From: Tulasnella sp. 424
Lineage: Eukaryota > Basidiomycota > Agaricomycetes > Cantharellales > Tulasnellaceae
Reading direction: 5' to 3'
Assembly (NCBI GenBank): GCA_019633425.1
Contig: WSUB01000090.1
Span: 15,488-79,487, forward strand
Length of the DNA stretch: 64,000 bases
The translations under genes were made by a program, and so were the position numbers. The notes beneath the pieces were generated by a model. The model saw only the letters and a list, made by a program, of their open reading frames with translations, did no database searches and had not been told where the DNA came from. Positions 11,016 through 20,691 of this stretch are shown piece by piece (the first letter of the stretch is position 1; each line of letters opens with the position of its first letter).

Positions 11016-12093
11016 GAGGTCCGAGTGGAGGCCGCATGGGTGCGTTAGACGGGGTTAACGGTAGTATCGGCACTTCCTGGACCAGGTTGCAAGCCCATTC
11101 ACGCCTTTCACCAATTGTAACCCGAAGAAGAATCCATTACACCTTCCAATTCGACTGGGAACACAGTTCCCTCGAAAGACATTTTACAATAGCCGGTATA
11201 AACGCGTCTCGTGCGAACGGGTTGCTCCTATTGCTACCGAGCCACTTTCCCATGCAGATCGTGGATTGGTCTTCGATTAAGTGAGATGAGTACATATCAT
11301 GGCGTTTGAACACATTATCAGGGAATAATTGGGTTCTTTTCTTGGCGCCAGTTCGAAGGCGAGTCCGAATGACCCCACGGCCCCGAGAACCTCTCAGAAA
11401 ATCTCCCGAGTTCCGACCGAATTCAGACAATCCTCGGCACTCTGACCATATCAAGGCTCCAGAGGTTAAATTGACAAATAGAACAAATATATACTATTGG
11501 GCAACTTTCTGAGCATTCGGAATCAATTCCTATTGGATGAAAGGTTGTTGGGCCGAAGGGTCGCTGGGCAGTTCGATGACAAAATGCTTTCAGTAAAATC
11601 CATTCGGCCACAGCTTGGACCTTCGGTAATTATGACTTTGTAGTGCTAAATAACCCATTAGCTGATGTTTTTATCCCTGCATGACTATCTTTGAACTCGT
11701 TCATTGCCAAGGCTTTGGGGCTCCTTGGGAACCAGACGGGGCGTCTTCGTCAGGCGCATTCTCGGCTGCATAGCAAGAGTGGATCCTCTGTTACAGCTTC
11801 TTGATACCCGTGTTCCTGGGTGGTGTTGGATCTGATGACGACGCCGGCGGAGGGAGGCGCGCTGAGCCGCTTCCCACCATGATTCCGAAGAAGTCGCCTC
11901 CGGAGAATTCTCTTAGCTGCAAATCACGACAATCATTACGTGCCTGGATGGTAACAACTTCTTCGATGACCTTACTGGGTTTGCTTGGCACAGAGGCCAC
12001 CGGTAGAGGCCCATCATAGGGCTATAAGAGCAGGGAAGATGCGGAAGTAATCAGCAGCCACACTAACACTCACCCTCACCCACCCAGCCCTCC
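11016..12093. promoter_or_regulatory. Upstream region of pectin lyase B
   Basis: About 1 kb of non-coding DNA that matches the region upstream of copy A (7030-8124) and, more weakly, copy C (45370-46101). A TATA element is at 12022-12030. Blocks such as the stretch around 11880-11960 are conserved in all three and are candidates for shared regulatory sites. Confidence 0.55.
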
Positions 12094-14558
12094 ATGAAGT
12101 CTCTTGCTTTCCCCGGTGTCATCCTGGCCGTTTTTGGTGTACGCTCTGCTCTAGCAGTCGTTGCAGAATACGGTGAGTGGCGCTCTTCTACCCTAGCCGT
12201 CGGACGAGCAGTGACAGGTGTTGACGATCTTCTGATTAGCGCAATGTGGTGGCCTGAGTTATACCGGTGAATGGTTGACCATCCGTGTAACGCTCCTCAA
12301 GGCGACTAACCTATCATACGAACAGGTGATACCACATGCGCCTCTGGTCTTACATGCGTTTATCAGAACGACTGGTAAGTTAGGGACGATGATCTTATAT
12401 CTATAGCGTGTCTGATCCTCGAGAAACAGGTACTATCAGTGTCTCAAGTCGACAGCTACTGGAACCACTACCACCGCCAAGACAACTACAACAAGTACTA
12501 AGACGACTACGACAACCGGATCCACCTCTACGGGATCGAGTGGAGCAGGTACACCTGTTGGCTTTGCCACCGGTGGGTCTCTTTCATGTGAAATCAGAGT
12601 TAGCCGTTGCTTATTTGCCCCGCTTCGACCAGGCACTACCGGTGGCGCTGGCGGGCCGACCGTCACTCCCACCACTCAGGCCGAGCTGATTACCTACCTT
12701 TCCGACAGCACTGCGGTGAGTAGCGTCAAGCTTTATTCTGCAAACGTTGGACGCTAAGATACCACCCTCTTCTTAGCGCACGATTGTCCTCACCAAGATC
12801 TTTGACTTTACAACGTACTGTAAGCGGCTTCACTTTACACGCGTATTGGTCAGCGGCTCACCTAGCACGTTTGCAGATGGTACCACCAGTGGTCAAGCCT
12901 GCAAGCCATGGACTTGCACCAATGGTGCCACTCCCCAAATGTTGCTCGACACTAGTGTGGGTGGATGCGAAAACTAGTAGGTTCTCAACGCCCTATCAAC
13001 CATGCCATGATTTTTTCGCTCATCGATCTGTGGTTGGGAAGCACGAAATACCCCGTCACGTACTATACTGCGGGATCAAATACCAACCTTGTCGTCAAAA
13101 GTAACAAGACTCTTCTTGGCAAGGGCAGCAGTGCCGGAATGTGGGTCGAAGTGTCTTTCAGCAAGATGGCCTTCCTAACTCATGGGACATTTTAGCAAGG
13201 GAATCGGTCTTCGCATGAACGGGGTGTCAAACATTATTATCCGGAGTAAGCAACAAAATCTGTGTTTGCATGCGGAATGAGTCTTCTGACTATTGTTCAA
13301 ACAGACATTCAGATCACGGACATCAAGTACGCCCTTCCGCTTCATATCCAAAACTCTCTCACCCATCTCTTTTTATAGTCCTCAATACGTGTGGGGTGGT
13401 GACGCCAGTGAGTTTTTCTAATCATCTAACCATCTCTTTGGCTAACGAACGCTCCTAGTTCAAATTGCCGGGTCGTCCAAGATTTGGATTGACCATAATT
13501 ATCTCGCTCGTGTTGGGCGGCAGTTTATTGTTACGTATGTGGTTAAATGGCCGTCCCAGCGGGGGAAAAGCTGATTATACCTCCATATATAAATATCAGT
13601 GGCTTCGATCCCGTTGGCCAACTGACCATCAGTAACAATTACTTCGATGGGCGCACACCCTACTCGTGAGCATATTTCGTCTATTATCGCACATGTTGTC
13701 TCACGGTTCCTTTGCAGCTGCAATGGTAAGAACGCCAATACCTCGACGCCTCTTGTTCCCAACTGAAGATCGGCTGTTAGGTATGCACTACTGGGTCTGG
13801 CTGTTTGCTGGTAGGGCAGACACTATTACCGTGATGCAAAACCATGTTTACATGACAGCCGGTGGGTCAACTACTTGACCTTTCGGTGCTCGAGCGTACT
13901 AATAAATCTTGTTCGAACAAGGTCGTGGCCCACACATTGGTGCGTTTTTCACAACAGCGAGCGCCAACGTAAATTAATGCTCCTCATTCTGATAGGTGGA
14001 ATCGCCGGTTATAATCAGCAGCTTCACCTTGTTAATAGTCAGTGACCTCGGCCATCTTAGTATCCCGTTGTCCCAAGCTGATCAATCGCCTCCCTTTAAG
14101 ACTACTACGATACCGTGGGAGGTCACGCAATCGACAGTGATACTAGTTCACACATTCTCGTGGAGGGCAACTACTTCGTAAGTGTCTCTCTGTCTCTCCA
14201 GGCACTCATTCTCTAACCCTCCGAATTAGAAATCGGTTACCACACCTGACACCGGTAACAAGAATGGACTGGAGTACTTTGTTCAAACTGTCCCAGACGC
14301 GGCTGCTTGCACGTCTTACCTCGGACGCGTTTGCGAGTGGAACCGTTTCGAGTCGTCTGGCACGGTCGGCACTCGCCTAGACACCAGCGTTCTCAGCGAC
14401 TTGGCTCAGGTAAATTTCGGGATATTCACTGCGAATAGAATCTCCAGAGCGCTGAAACTTATTTAATTTAGGCTGTTATCAAGAATCTAAAGCCAATGCC
14501 TGTGGCGGATGTCCCTACTTATGTGGTGGCAAATGCCGGGGTCGGAAAAGTCAACTAG
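12094..14558 (+). CDS. CBM1-pectin lyase (PL1 family), copy B
   Basis: Predicted 452 aa with the same 20 exons and phases as copy A: 12094-12172, 12240-12266, 12326-12374, 12430-12572, 12633-12715, 12777-12819, 12877-12976, 13042-13140, 13196-13245, 13305-13326, 13379-13407, 13459-13534, 13600-13665, 13718-13725, 13781-13861, 13922-13939, 13996-14037, 14101-14177, 14230-14409, 14472-14558. Signal peptide, CBM1, shortened Thr linker, pectin lyase domain with WGGDAI, WIDHNY, GRQF and SGRGPHIGG. In the CBM1 the Gly of YGQCGG is Ala (YAQCGG). Exon 13 is six bases shorter than in A. The downstream neighbour, 275 bp away on the same strand, is the DHH gene, unrelated in function. It appears intact and secreted. 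Confidence 0.9.
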
Positions 14559-14833
14559 AGGTCATTTAGTTATTAGAATGACGGGTCGAGCAATAGCAAT
14601 TACATTTCGTCCGCTTTATATTGCCATCGATATCTGGTCTTTGCATCCTAACAGAGTGTTCGACATTTGCTGGTGGCATTGATGAGCGGCTGTTGAGATT
14701 TGTCAACCATCTAATCGGTGTTCAACGGACATAACGGCGTTCTCGTTTCCAGTGACGAACTCCCGATCTTCAGCGTGATCTTCATCACGGATCGACGGTT
14801 CCAAACAATGAACCTCTAGCCTTAACCTCCACC

Positions 14834-16440
14834 ATGGACACTTCACCTTCAAAGAGAAAAGTTTCTTCGGACAGAGAGACCGACGACCCAAGTCCTTCGA
14901 CATCGAAACGGCGCAGAACAAGTCCTGTTGAACGGTCACGAGAAGTTGATTGGCCTGCATCAGAGAATGCGCTGCAAGGAGCTCGGAAATTTTTGAAACA
15001 ATGGTAAGGGCATTTTCCTGGATTTTCTGCGTGGGGGTCACCCGATCTGACGCTTCTCAGTGCCCAGGCTGGAAAAAGGACCGTCATCCTCCCAGACAAG
15101 GACGCTGACGGGCTGTGCGGAGGTTCGATCATCTACAGAACTCTAGTACAACTAGGACATTCTCCGGAAGACATTTCAATCCATCTCCTTCAAAAGGGGA
15201 ACAACGTGCACGAACCAATGGAGCACGCTGCGATCAAGTCTCTCGAGGCTAGCTACGTAATCGTTGTGGACCAGGGATCTCGTCCCACTCGAGTTACGGC
15301 TGAGGGTGATCCAGCCGAAGTCCTCATAATTGACCACCACTTCAGCGACGAATTCCCTCCAGGAGCGACGGTGAGTTTGCCTGGCAAACTGTCTCCATAG
15401 ACGCTTAGTGTGCGGTCTTCACTCGTAGGTCGTGAACGCATGTCATCACGAACCTGTCGCAACGTCCTCTCTGCTAGCATTTATTATATGTCAACCACTC
15501 CACCGCAAGGTTTCAGGGTCCTGTGACTGGTTAGCGTGCATGGGGACAATTGGCGACTTGGGCTCAGCGCTCAAGTGGGAACCACCTTTTCCTGACATGG
15601 CCGACACCTTCAAGAGATACAAGAAGAAGAGTCTCACAGAAGCTGTGTCTCTTATTAATGCTCGTATGGTTGATTTTTATTCTTACTCCGTCACCTTGCG
15701 CCTCATCCACGTCTTCACAGCACGGCGAACCGCTACCTTCGACGTGATCTCGGCATGGACGGCAGTCAATTCAGCCAACTCTCCCGAAGACATCCTCTCT
15801 TCTTCTTCCAAAACGAGTCAAAGACTCTTTGACGCTCGCCGCGAGATCAATCTCGAAGTCGAAAAGTGGTCTCATACAGCCCCGCAATTCTCGAGCGACG
15901 GCAAGGTAGCGCTGCTCAGGATTCGCAGTGCAGCCCAAGTCCATCCCGTCGTAGCAACCAGATGGGTAGGTCCCAGGCAGGAATCTCGTGCTTGTCTCCT
16001 TTCATCTGATTCCAAACCTGTAGGCTGGCCATCTGAAGTCATCTGCTCTTCAAATCGTCATGGTCGCGAACGAGGGGTACCTTCCCGAAATGGTCAACTT
16101 TTCATGTCGGATCGCTCGTTGTGCTTACGTACGAGCCGGGAAAACGAACTCTTCAGCTGCTCCTCCCGTCGACATCATCGAGTTGCTCAAATCCTACGCG
16201 GACCGCGACCAACCAGCCGAAGGGCAGCTTCCGTTGCGTGAGAGGATCGGAGATAATTTCGCGAGAGGACATAAGCAGGCTAGCGGAGGGATCGTCAAGA
16301 TCGAGCATTTTGAGGAGTTTTGCACATTGATGGAAATCGGAGTGAAGAAAGAAGGCTCAAGTACCCGGAGTCCAAGGAAGGGCAAAGCAGTGCAGAAGAA
16401 CACCCTCGACGGGTATTTCAAGCCGAAACCTAAGGCCTGA
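14834..16440 (+). CDS. DHH-family phosphoesterase (RecJ-like)
   Basis: Predicted 458 aa; exons 14834-15003, 15061-15370, 15429-15663, 15721-15965, 16024-16440. The DHH fold uses clustered Asp/His to bind two metals and hydrolyse phosphodiesters. Visible motifs: DKDADG at 69-74, IDHH at 147-150, a GTIGDLGSALKW block, and LINAPRRT, which appears only when the 57-bp third intron is removed. A basic N-terminus (PSKRK and SKRRRTS) suggests nuclear import. The C-terminus ends TLDGYFKPKPKA, resembling a PCNA-interacting (PIP) motif. Together this points to a nuclear DNA-processing nuclease related to RecJ, but the exact substrate is unknown. Fragments of the same gene lie on both sides (10946 and 20284), left by flanking tandem duplications. 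Confidence 0.85.
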
Positions 16441-16642
16441 TTCTGAAGTACCGGGGGGTCATCGTCTACGCCAATGTATTATTTTCGAGTTCGAGTGGTA
16501 GGGGACGAAACTTTCTCTCAAAATCTCCCGCAAAGTGTTGCCGCTATCAATTAAGTAATGTACAGTAACAGTTAACTTCCCAAATGTACATACAAAGCCA
16601 TCATGCTGCGTCCGCCCGATCCGAAAGCAAAATGAATGCAAC

Positions 16643-18964
16643 TCATTGGCCTTGATGATGGTGATGGTGATGCCCTTCCCTTTGCGGTGGGTACGCTGGA
16701 GGCTGGTACTCTTGGCTACCATATTTGCCCTCATACGAGTAAGGAGCTGTCGCCAAAGGCTCTCCGCTTTCTTTTGCGCTATATGGAGTCCTATCGTACG
16801 ATCGGTTGGCTTCAGCGTCAGCTTGGGTCCAGGCTGGTTGACCGCTGGAGCCGGATAACACGTATTGGAGCGAGGCGACAAGTTCTCGGATGACGTCGGC
16901 TGTAGGCGAAGAGAGGAAACGCTTAGGTGCTGCCTGAATGAAAGGCAACGTGGAGGGATTGGCTTACAGATGTTGATGGCGTCCCAGTAGGCTCTCCAAA
17001 CGCTGCGTTTCTCGCCCGCAGAGGGCATCTTGTACTCGGAAGGGGAGTAGGCCCAGAGCATGAGGGCTAGAAAAAACGGAGCCAACTTAGCATCTCAAAG
17101 GCTGGAATTACTGCTCGCTANNNNNNNNNNNNNNNNNNNNNNNNNNNNNNNNNNNNNNNNNNNNNNNNNNNNNNNNNNNNNNNNNNNNNNNNNNNNNNNN
17201 NNNNNNNNNNNNNNNNNNNNGGAGTAGGCCCAGAGCATGAGGGCTAGAAAAAACGGAGCCAACTTAGCATCTCAAAGGCTGGAATTACTGCTCGCTATAG
17301 AGGCTAACGAACCTGAAACGAGAACCATCTATGGGAGTAGTCTCCAATGGAGTCAGTGCGTAGAATTCAGAGGCGGTCCCAGAATACTAACCTCTACGCA
17401 AATACAGATCGCATTGATACCGTTGACGACGTTGCTTTCCGTCCACAGTTTGGTTCCTAGAAATCGTATATGAGGTTAATAGATTGATTATTTATACAGT
17501 AAAAGTGCAAAATGGGCTGACCATGGATGACGTTATGCTTGTCGAGAATAGTCAGCTGCGACAGACAATGGCCACTTTGAGATTACACTAGACCAGACCG
17601 ACGGTACAGAGAAAGACTTACGAGGAAGTTCTGAACGACGCTCAAGCTGTGAAAGAGAATCAAGGTCAAGCATCAGAGACTGAGTGATTGGCGAGGGGAA
17701 AAAAAAGAAGGAAATCCGTTATCCATACAATATAACGATCTTCACAGCAATAAACTTGGCAAGGGCCCGTCGGCCTGCAAGCAGGTCTTTAGTGAGCTTA
17801 TAGAATTTGATCTACGAACCCAAATGAGGTTAGCAATCAGCGGATTTGAGGTTAGAGGGAACTTACCAAGCCATAAAGAGCGTAGCTAAATGATATCACA
17901 AGTCAGTCCGAGTATTCGGTTGTGCATTTAGATACGAGGGTTTATTACTCACCCCATCGAGAGGAGGTCAATGATGCGAAGGTAAGGTGAGGCAAAGTGG
18001 AAGTCCCAAGTACCCTGACAAAGAACCCCAGCTTCTTGCGTAATAACGGTGACAATGGCGATCACTGGGGAGTAAAGTATCGAGTGAGTTGAAGGGTTGC
18101 GAGACACAAGCTAAAGTGCCTTACAAGGCTTCACAATGGCATACTGGAGTACGGCACATTTCGTCCTGTACAAGACGTCGGCTTGGATATTGGCTCCGGT
18201 GGCAGCAACGTAATTTACGAGCAAGAGCAAGAATGCGCCTAGAGCGAACGCTTCGTAGACGGCTGCGCCGAGGGAGAAGTAGCTGGGAATGCGAGAAGGA
18301 CCGCTCAGTTAGTGACTGAGGTCCGAATGTCAGGAGAGTACGGTGACCCACGTGTAAGCGCTGAAAAAGCGGTAAGACAAGAAGAACAGGATGCCGTAGA
18401 TCATTGGCAGATACAATATTCGCTATTCGTAGTCATAGTCAGAAAAGTCTTTGGGTTCAAGTGGAAATGAGAAGGACATACCAGAATCTGGCGTTGTTGG
18501 CCAGGGACTCGGTAGTTGCTAAAGGGCAGGGGGAAGTCGGCGTTTGCATAAGCTTCTAAGGCGCGTCAAAGTTGACTGCAATGGGCTTCAGCGTACTGTG
18601 CATGAGATATGACACTGAATAATGTGAATAGGACGGTCTATGGGAAGAGCAAGCAAAGAGTGAGCGGGACTCTCGACACTGTAACGTTTGACCGACTCAC
18701 GATTATCCCGCAGACGCCACAAACAATCCAGCCGACTTTATGTGCGTCCCTTTACTAACGTATAAGTATATGCAGTGAGTCAGCACCAACAGAACTTACC
18801 AATTCTCGTTCAACTGCGATAGAAACAGCAAGGGTCAAGAGTGATGTCGGCAACATCGTACGAAAGCATGAACGTACAGGATTCCAAAAGTCGGATTGGT
18901 CAGCGTCGAGCTGCTGCTGATCAGTTGGACATGTGTGGTTGCCGGAAAAAAGGTGGCCGAGCAT
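16643..18964 (-). CDS. TMEM184/Ost-alpha family multi-pass membrane protein, copy I
   Basis: Predicted 398 aa, 16 exons on the minus strand: 18878-18964, 18800-18813, 18701-18749, 18597-18637, 18482-18518, 18352-18422, 18125-18282, 17953-18064, 17867-17885, 17729-17811, 17622-17646, 17522-17555, 17392-17456, 17313-17328, 16968-17066, 16643-16929. Family blocks are clear: QSDFWNP, KVGWIVCGVCGII, NYRVPGQQRQIL, LSYRFFSAYTYFSLG, HFASPYLRIIDLLS, KDLLAGRRALAKF. About seven membrane helices are expected; the family is linked to organic-solute transport but roles in fungi are poorly known. A 100-N gap with duplicated flanks lies in the intron before exon 15; removing the overlap leaves the gene intact. 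The tail contains six consecutive His (positions about 16652-16670). It lacks a cytosolic loop present in copy III. Confidence 0.85.
17121..17220. other. Assembly gap (100 N) with identical flanks
   Basis: The 77 bases before the gap (17044-17120) are identical to the 77 bases after it (17221-17297). This is the signature of two contigs that overlap but were scaffolded with a default 100-N spacer, so no sequence is likely to be missing. Confidence 0.9.
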
Positions 18965-19726
18965 CTCGTTGGCTGTTGGATTGGATGTCAGGACTGGATC
19001 CGAAGTGACTGGAGGTGTGCAGAACGAAGAAGTCCAAGCACCTTCACCTGCTTAAATAAAGAGAAGAGCGAGGGCATATTTTACGAGAGTTTGGATCTCT
19101 ATCCGAGTATCGATTAGCGCTCCGGAGGGTCTGGAAGGTTGAACTACAGCGACGGCCCACAAGGTTCGGGGATGGAGAACCGAAGGTGGGGAAACGTGCT
19201 CACTTCCCACGTCTACTTGTTTGCTCGTTTCGGTTATCCTCCCCGAGGCTGTGCAGCCAAGTCTCAATATTACGCTAACTCCAAGCCACAAAGTCACATT
19301 CCGGTCAGAGGGTGAGCCTATTCCTGGAATCCTCGCGGCTTCTCGGCACAAGCAACTCAACGACCTCGCCACGCGCTCGGGGGATGATGTCCGCCTCGGT
19401 TAGACCTGCTTCCTTCGGAAGCAGTAATGAGGCGTGCTCAAGGTTACCACTAGTTGTCAGCTCTTAAGCGAGAAATGGCGCTCAGATCTATTTTCATCGC
19501 TGGGTCGTCGATGATTTTCTTAGAAAGCTAGGCGCCCATGGGCACATTCGCTAGCAGATCGATAGCTCATGATACCCTATGGCACACGACTATCCTTAAG
19601 TGGCACAGATCGATATCAGATAGGAAAGAGCACGTATTGAGCCTGATGCACGATAAGGTGACATGAAATCGTCCGTGCAAGCCTCCAACAACAGTCGCCC
19701 ATCTCCCTGCACTTTCCTTCACCCCA
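18965..19726. promoter_or_regulatory. Promoter of TMEM184 copy I and decayed 3' flank of a copy III-type gene
   Basis: 18965-19265 matches the region upstream of copy II (22816-23115) and should carry the promoter. About 19560-19726 matches the 3' flank of copy III (27730-27888). No gene is supported between. Confidence 0.5.
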
Positions 19727-20283
19727 TCAAGCAGTTGCTCGAAGCTGCGCTTAGAGACCTATCTTCGGTCAGAGTATGAATACCCCCTTGACCCAACAGC
19801 CTCATGGTATCTCTCGTCCCGTGCTGATACGCGTTCATACCATGAGCGCAGCGAGGTAAGAAGCCTGGTCAAACGTGGGCTCGACTGCGTTTGTTACATC
19901 CCCTAGTACCGGGGCTTCTCGTCGAATCTTGGTGTTGTTGGCGAGCCACTGGATACGCGTCCAGATTTCCCGCCCGAAGTCCGCTGTGCCACCAAGGCAG
20001 GGTTAGAATGGTTCCAGTCAAACAGGATCCGGCGTTCAATAGTTCCACAGGTCTGACAAGCCTGAAACCAATACCATCTGAAAGAAGATAATTATTGGTA
20101 ATAAAAAACAACTCTAGTGGCGGGTGTTAACAGAACGGACAAGCCTCGAACGATCCAAAGCATTGCCGCTCTTGCTCTTGGTCCAGTATCCGTCACCGCA
20201 AATAACATAAAGATAGCTTAGCTCCTCCCGTGACCGGGTGCCAACTAGCTCTGACAATGACTCCGTGGTCGGCAAGAACTCAC
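19727..20283 (-). pseudogene. 3' remnant of a TMEM184 gene of the copy III type
   Basis: Matches the last exons of copy III (27889-28626). The final exon (19727-19983) keeps its splice acceptor and the WTxxQW region, but a one-base deletion in the DQAS region shifts the frame to a stop within a few codons. The exon equivalent to 28226-28324 is deleted. A short exon 16 match is at about 20065-20080 and a partly deleted exon 15 at about 20145-20200. At 20283 the sequence switches abruptly to the DHH 3' fragment. Clearly dead. Confidence 0.8.
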
Positions 20284-20508
20284 CCAGCCGAAGGGCAGCT
20301 TCCGTTGCGCGAAAGGGTCGGAGATAATTTTGCGAGAGGAGATAAGCAGGCTAGCGGAGGGACCGTCAAGACCAAGCATTTTGAGGATTTTTGCGCATTG
20401 ATGGAAATTGGAGTGAAGAAAGAAGGCTCGGGTAGCCAGAGTCCAAGAAAGGGGAAAACAATGCAGCAAAATACCCTCGATGCGTATGTCAAGCCTGATT
20501 CTGAGTAG
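20284..20508 (+). pseudogene. 3' remnant of the DHH phosphoesterase gene
   Basis: About 75 codons match the C-terminus of the intact DHH gene (16213-16440) at protein level and remain open to a stop at 20508. There is no promoter, start or catalytic domain. The end reads TLDAYVKPDSE, so the aromatic pair of the PIP-like motif in the intact gene (GYF) is lost, consistent with relaxed selection. Confidence 0.85.
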
Positions 20509-20691
20509 TCCGGAGGTCAACGTCTACGACAATGTAATGTTTTCGAGTTCGCGTGGTAAGGAACGTAGCTTTCTTCCAAAACCTCTTTGTCATTATCTAC
20601 TAAGTCATGTACAGTAATAGTTAACTTCCGAAATGTCCATACAAAGCTATCATGCTCGTCCGCCCGAGCCGAAAGAGAAACCAGATACAGG

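Larger units (their letters stand above)
7030..14895. repeat. Tandem duplication of pectin lyase gene plus flanks, ending inside the DHH gene
   Basis: Unit 1 (about 7030-11015) and unit 2 (about 11016-14895) align from ~1 kb upstream of each pectin lyase to ~65 bp into the first exon of the DHH-phosphoesterase gene. The start codons are 3969 bp apart. The upstream 1 kb is diverged, the coding part well conserved. The unit boundary in the DHH exon leaves a small DHH 5' remnant at 10946 (listed separately). Confidence 0.85.
16213..19265. repeat. Duplicated segment: DHH 3' end plus TMEM184 gene, unit I
   Basis: Runs from inside the last DHH exon through TMEM184 copy I and its promoter. It is repeated directly at about 20284-23115 with substitutions and indels. 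Similarity ends near 19265/23115. Confidence 0.85.

Noticed and set aside
15664..15720. Reading the DHH gene through its third intron (no stop in frame)
   Set aside because: The segment has good GT and AG ends. Removing it gives the family motif NAPRRT; keeping it breaks the motif.
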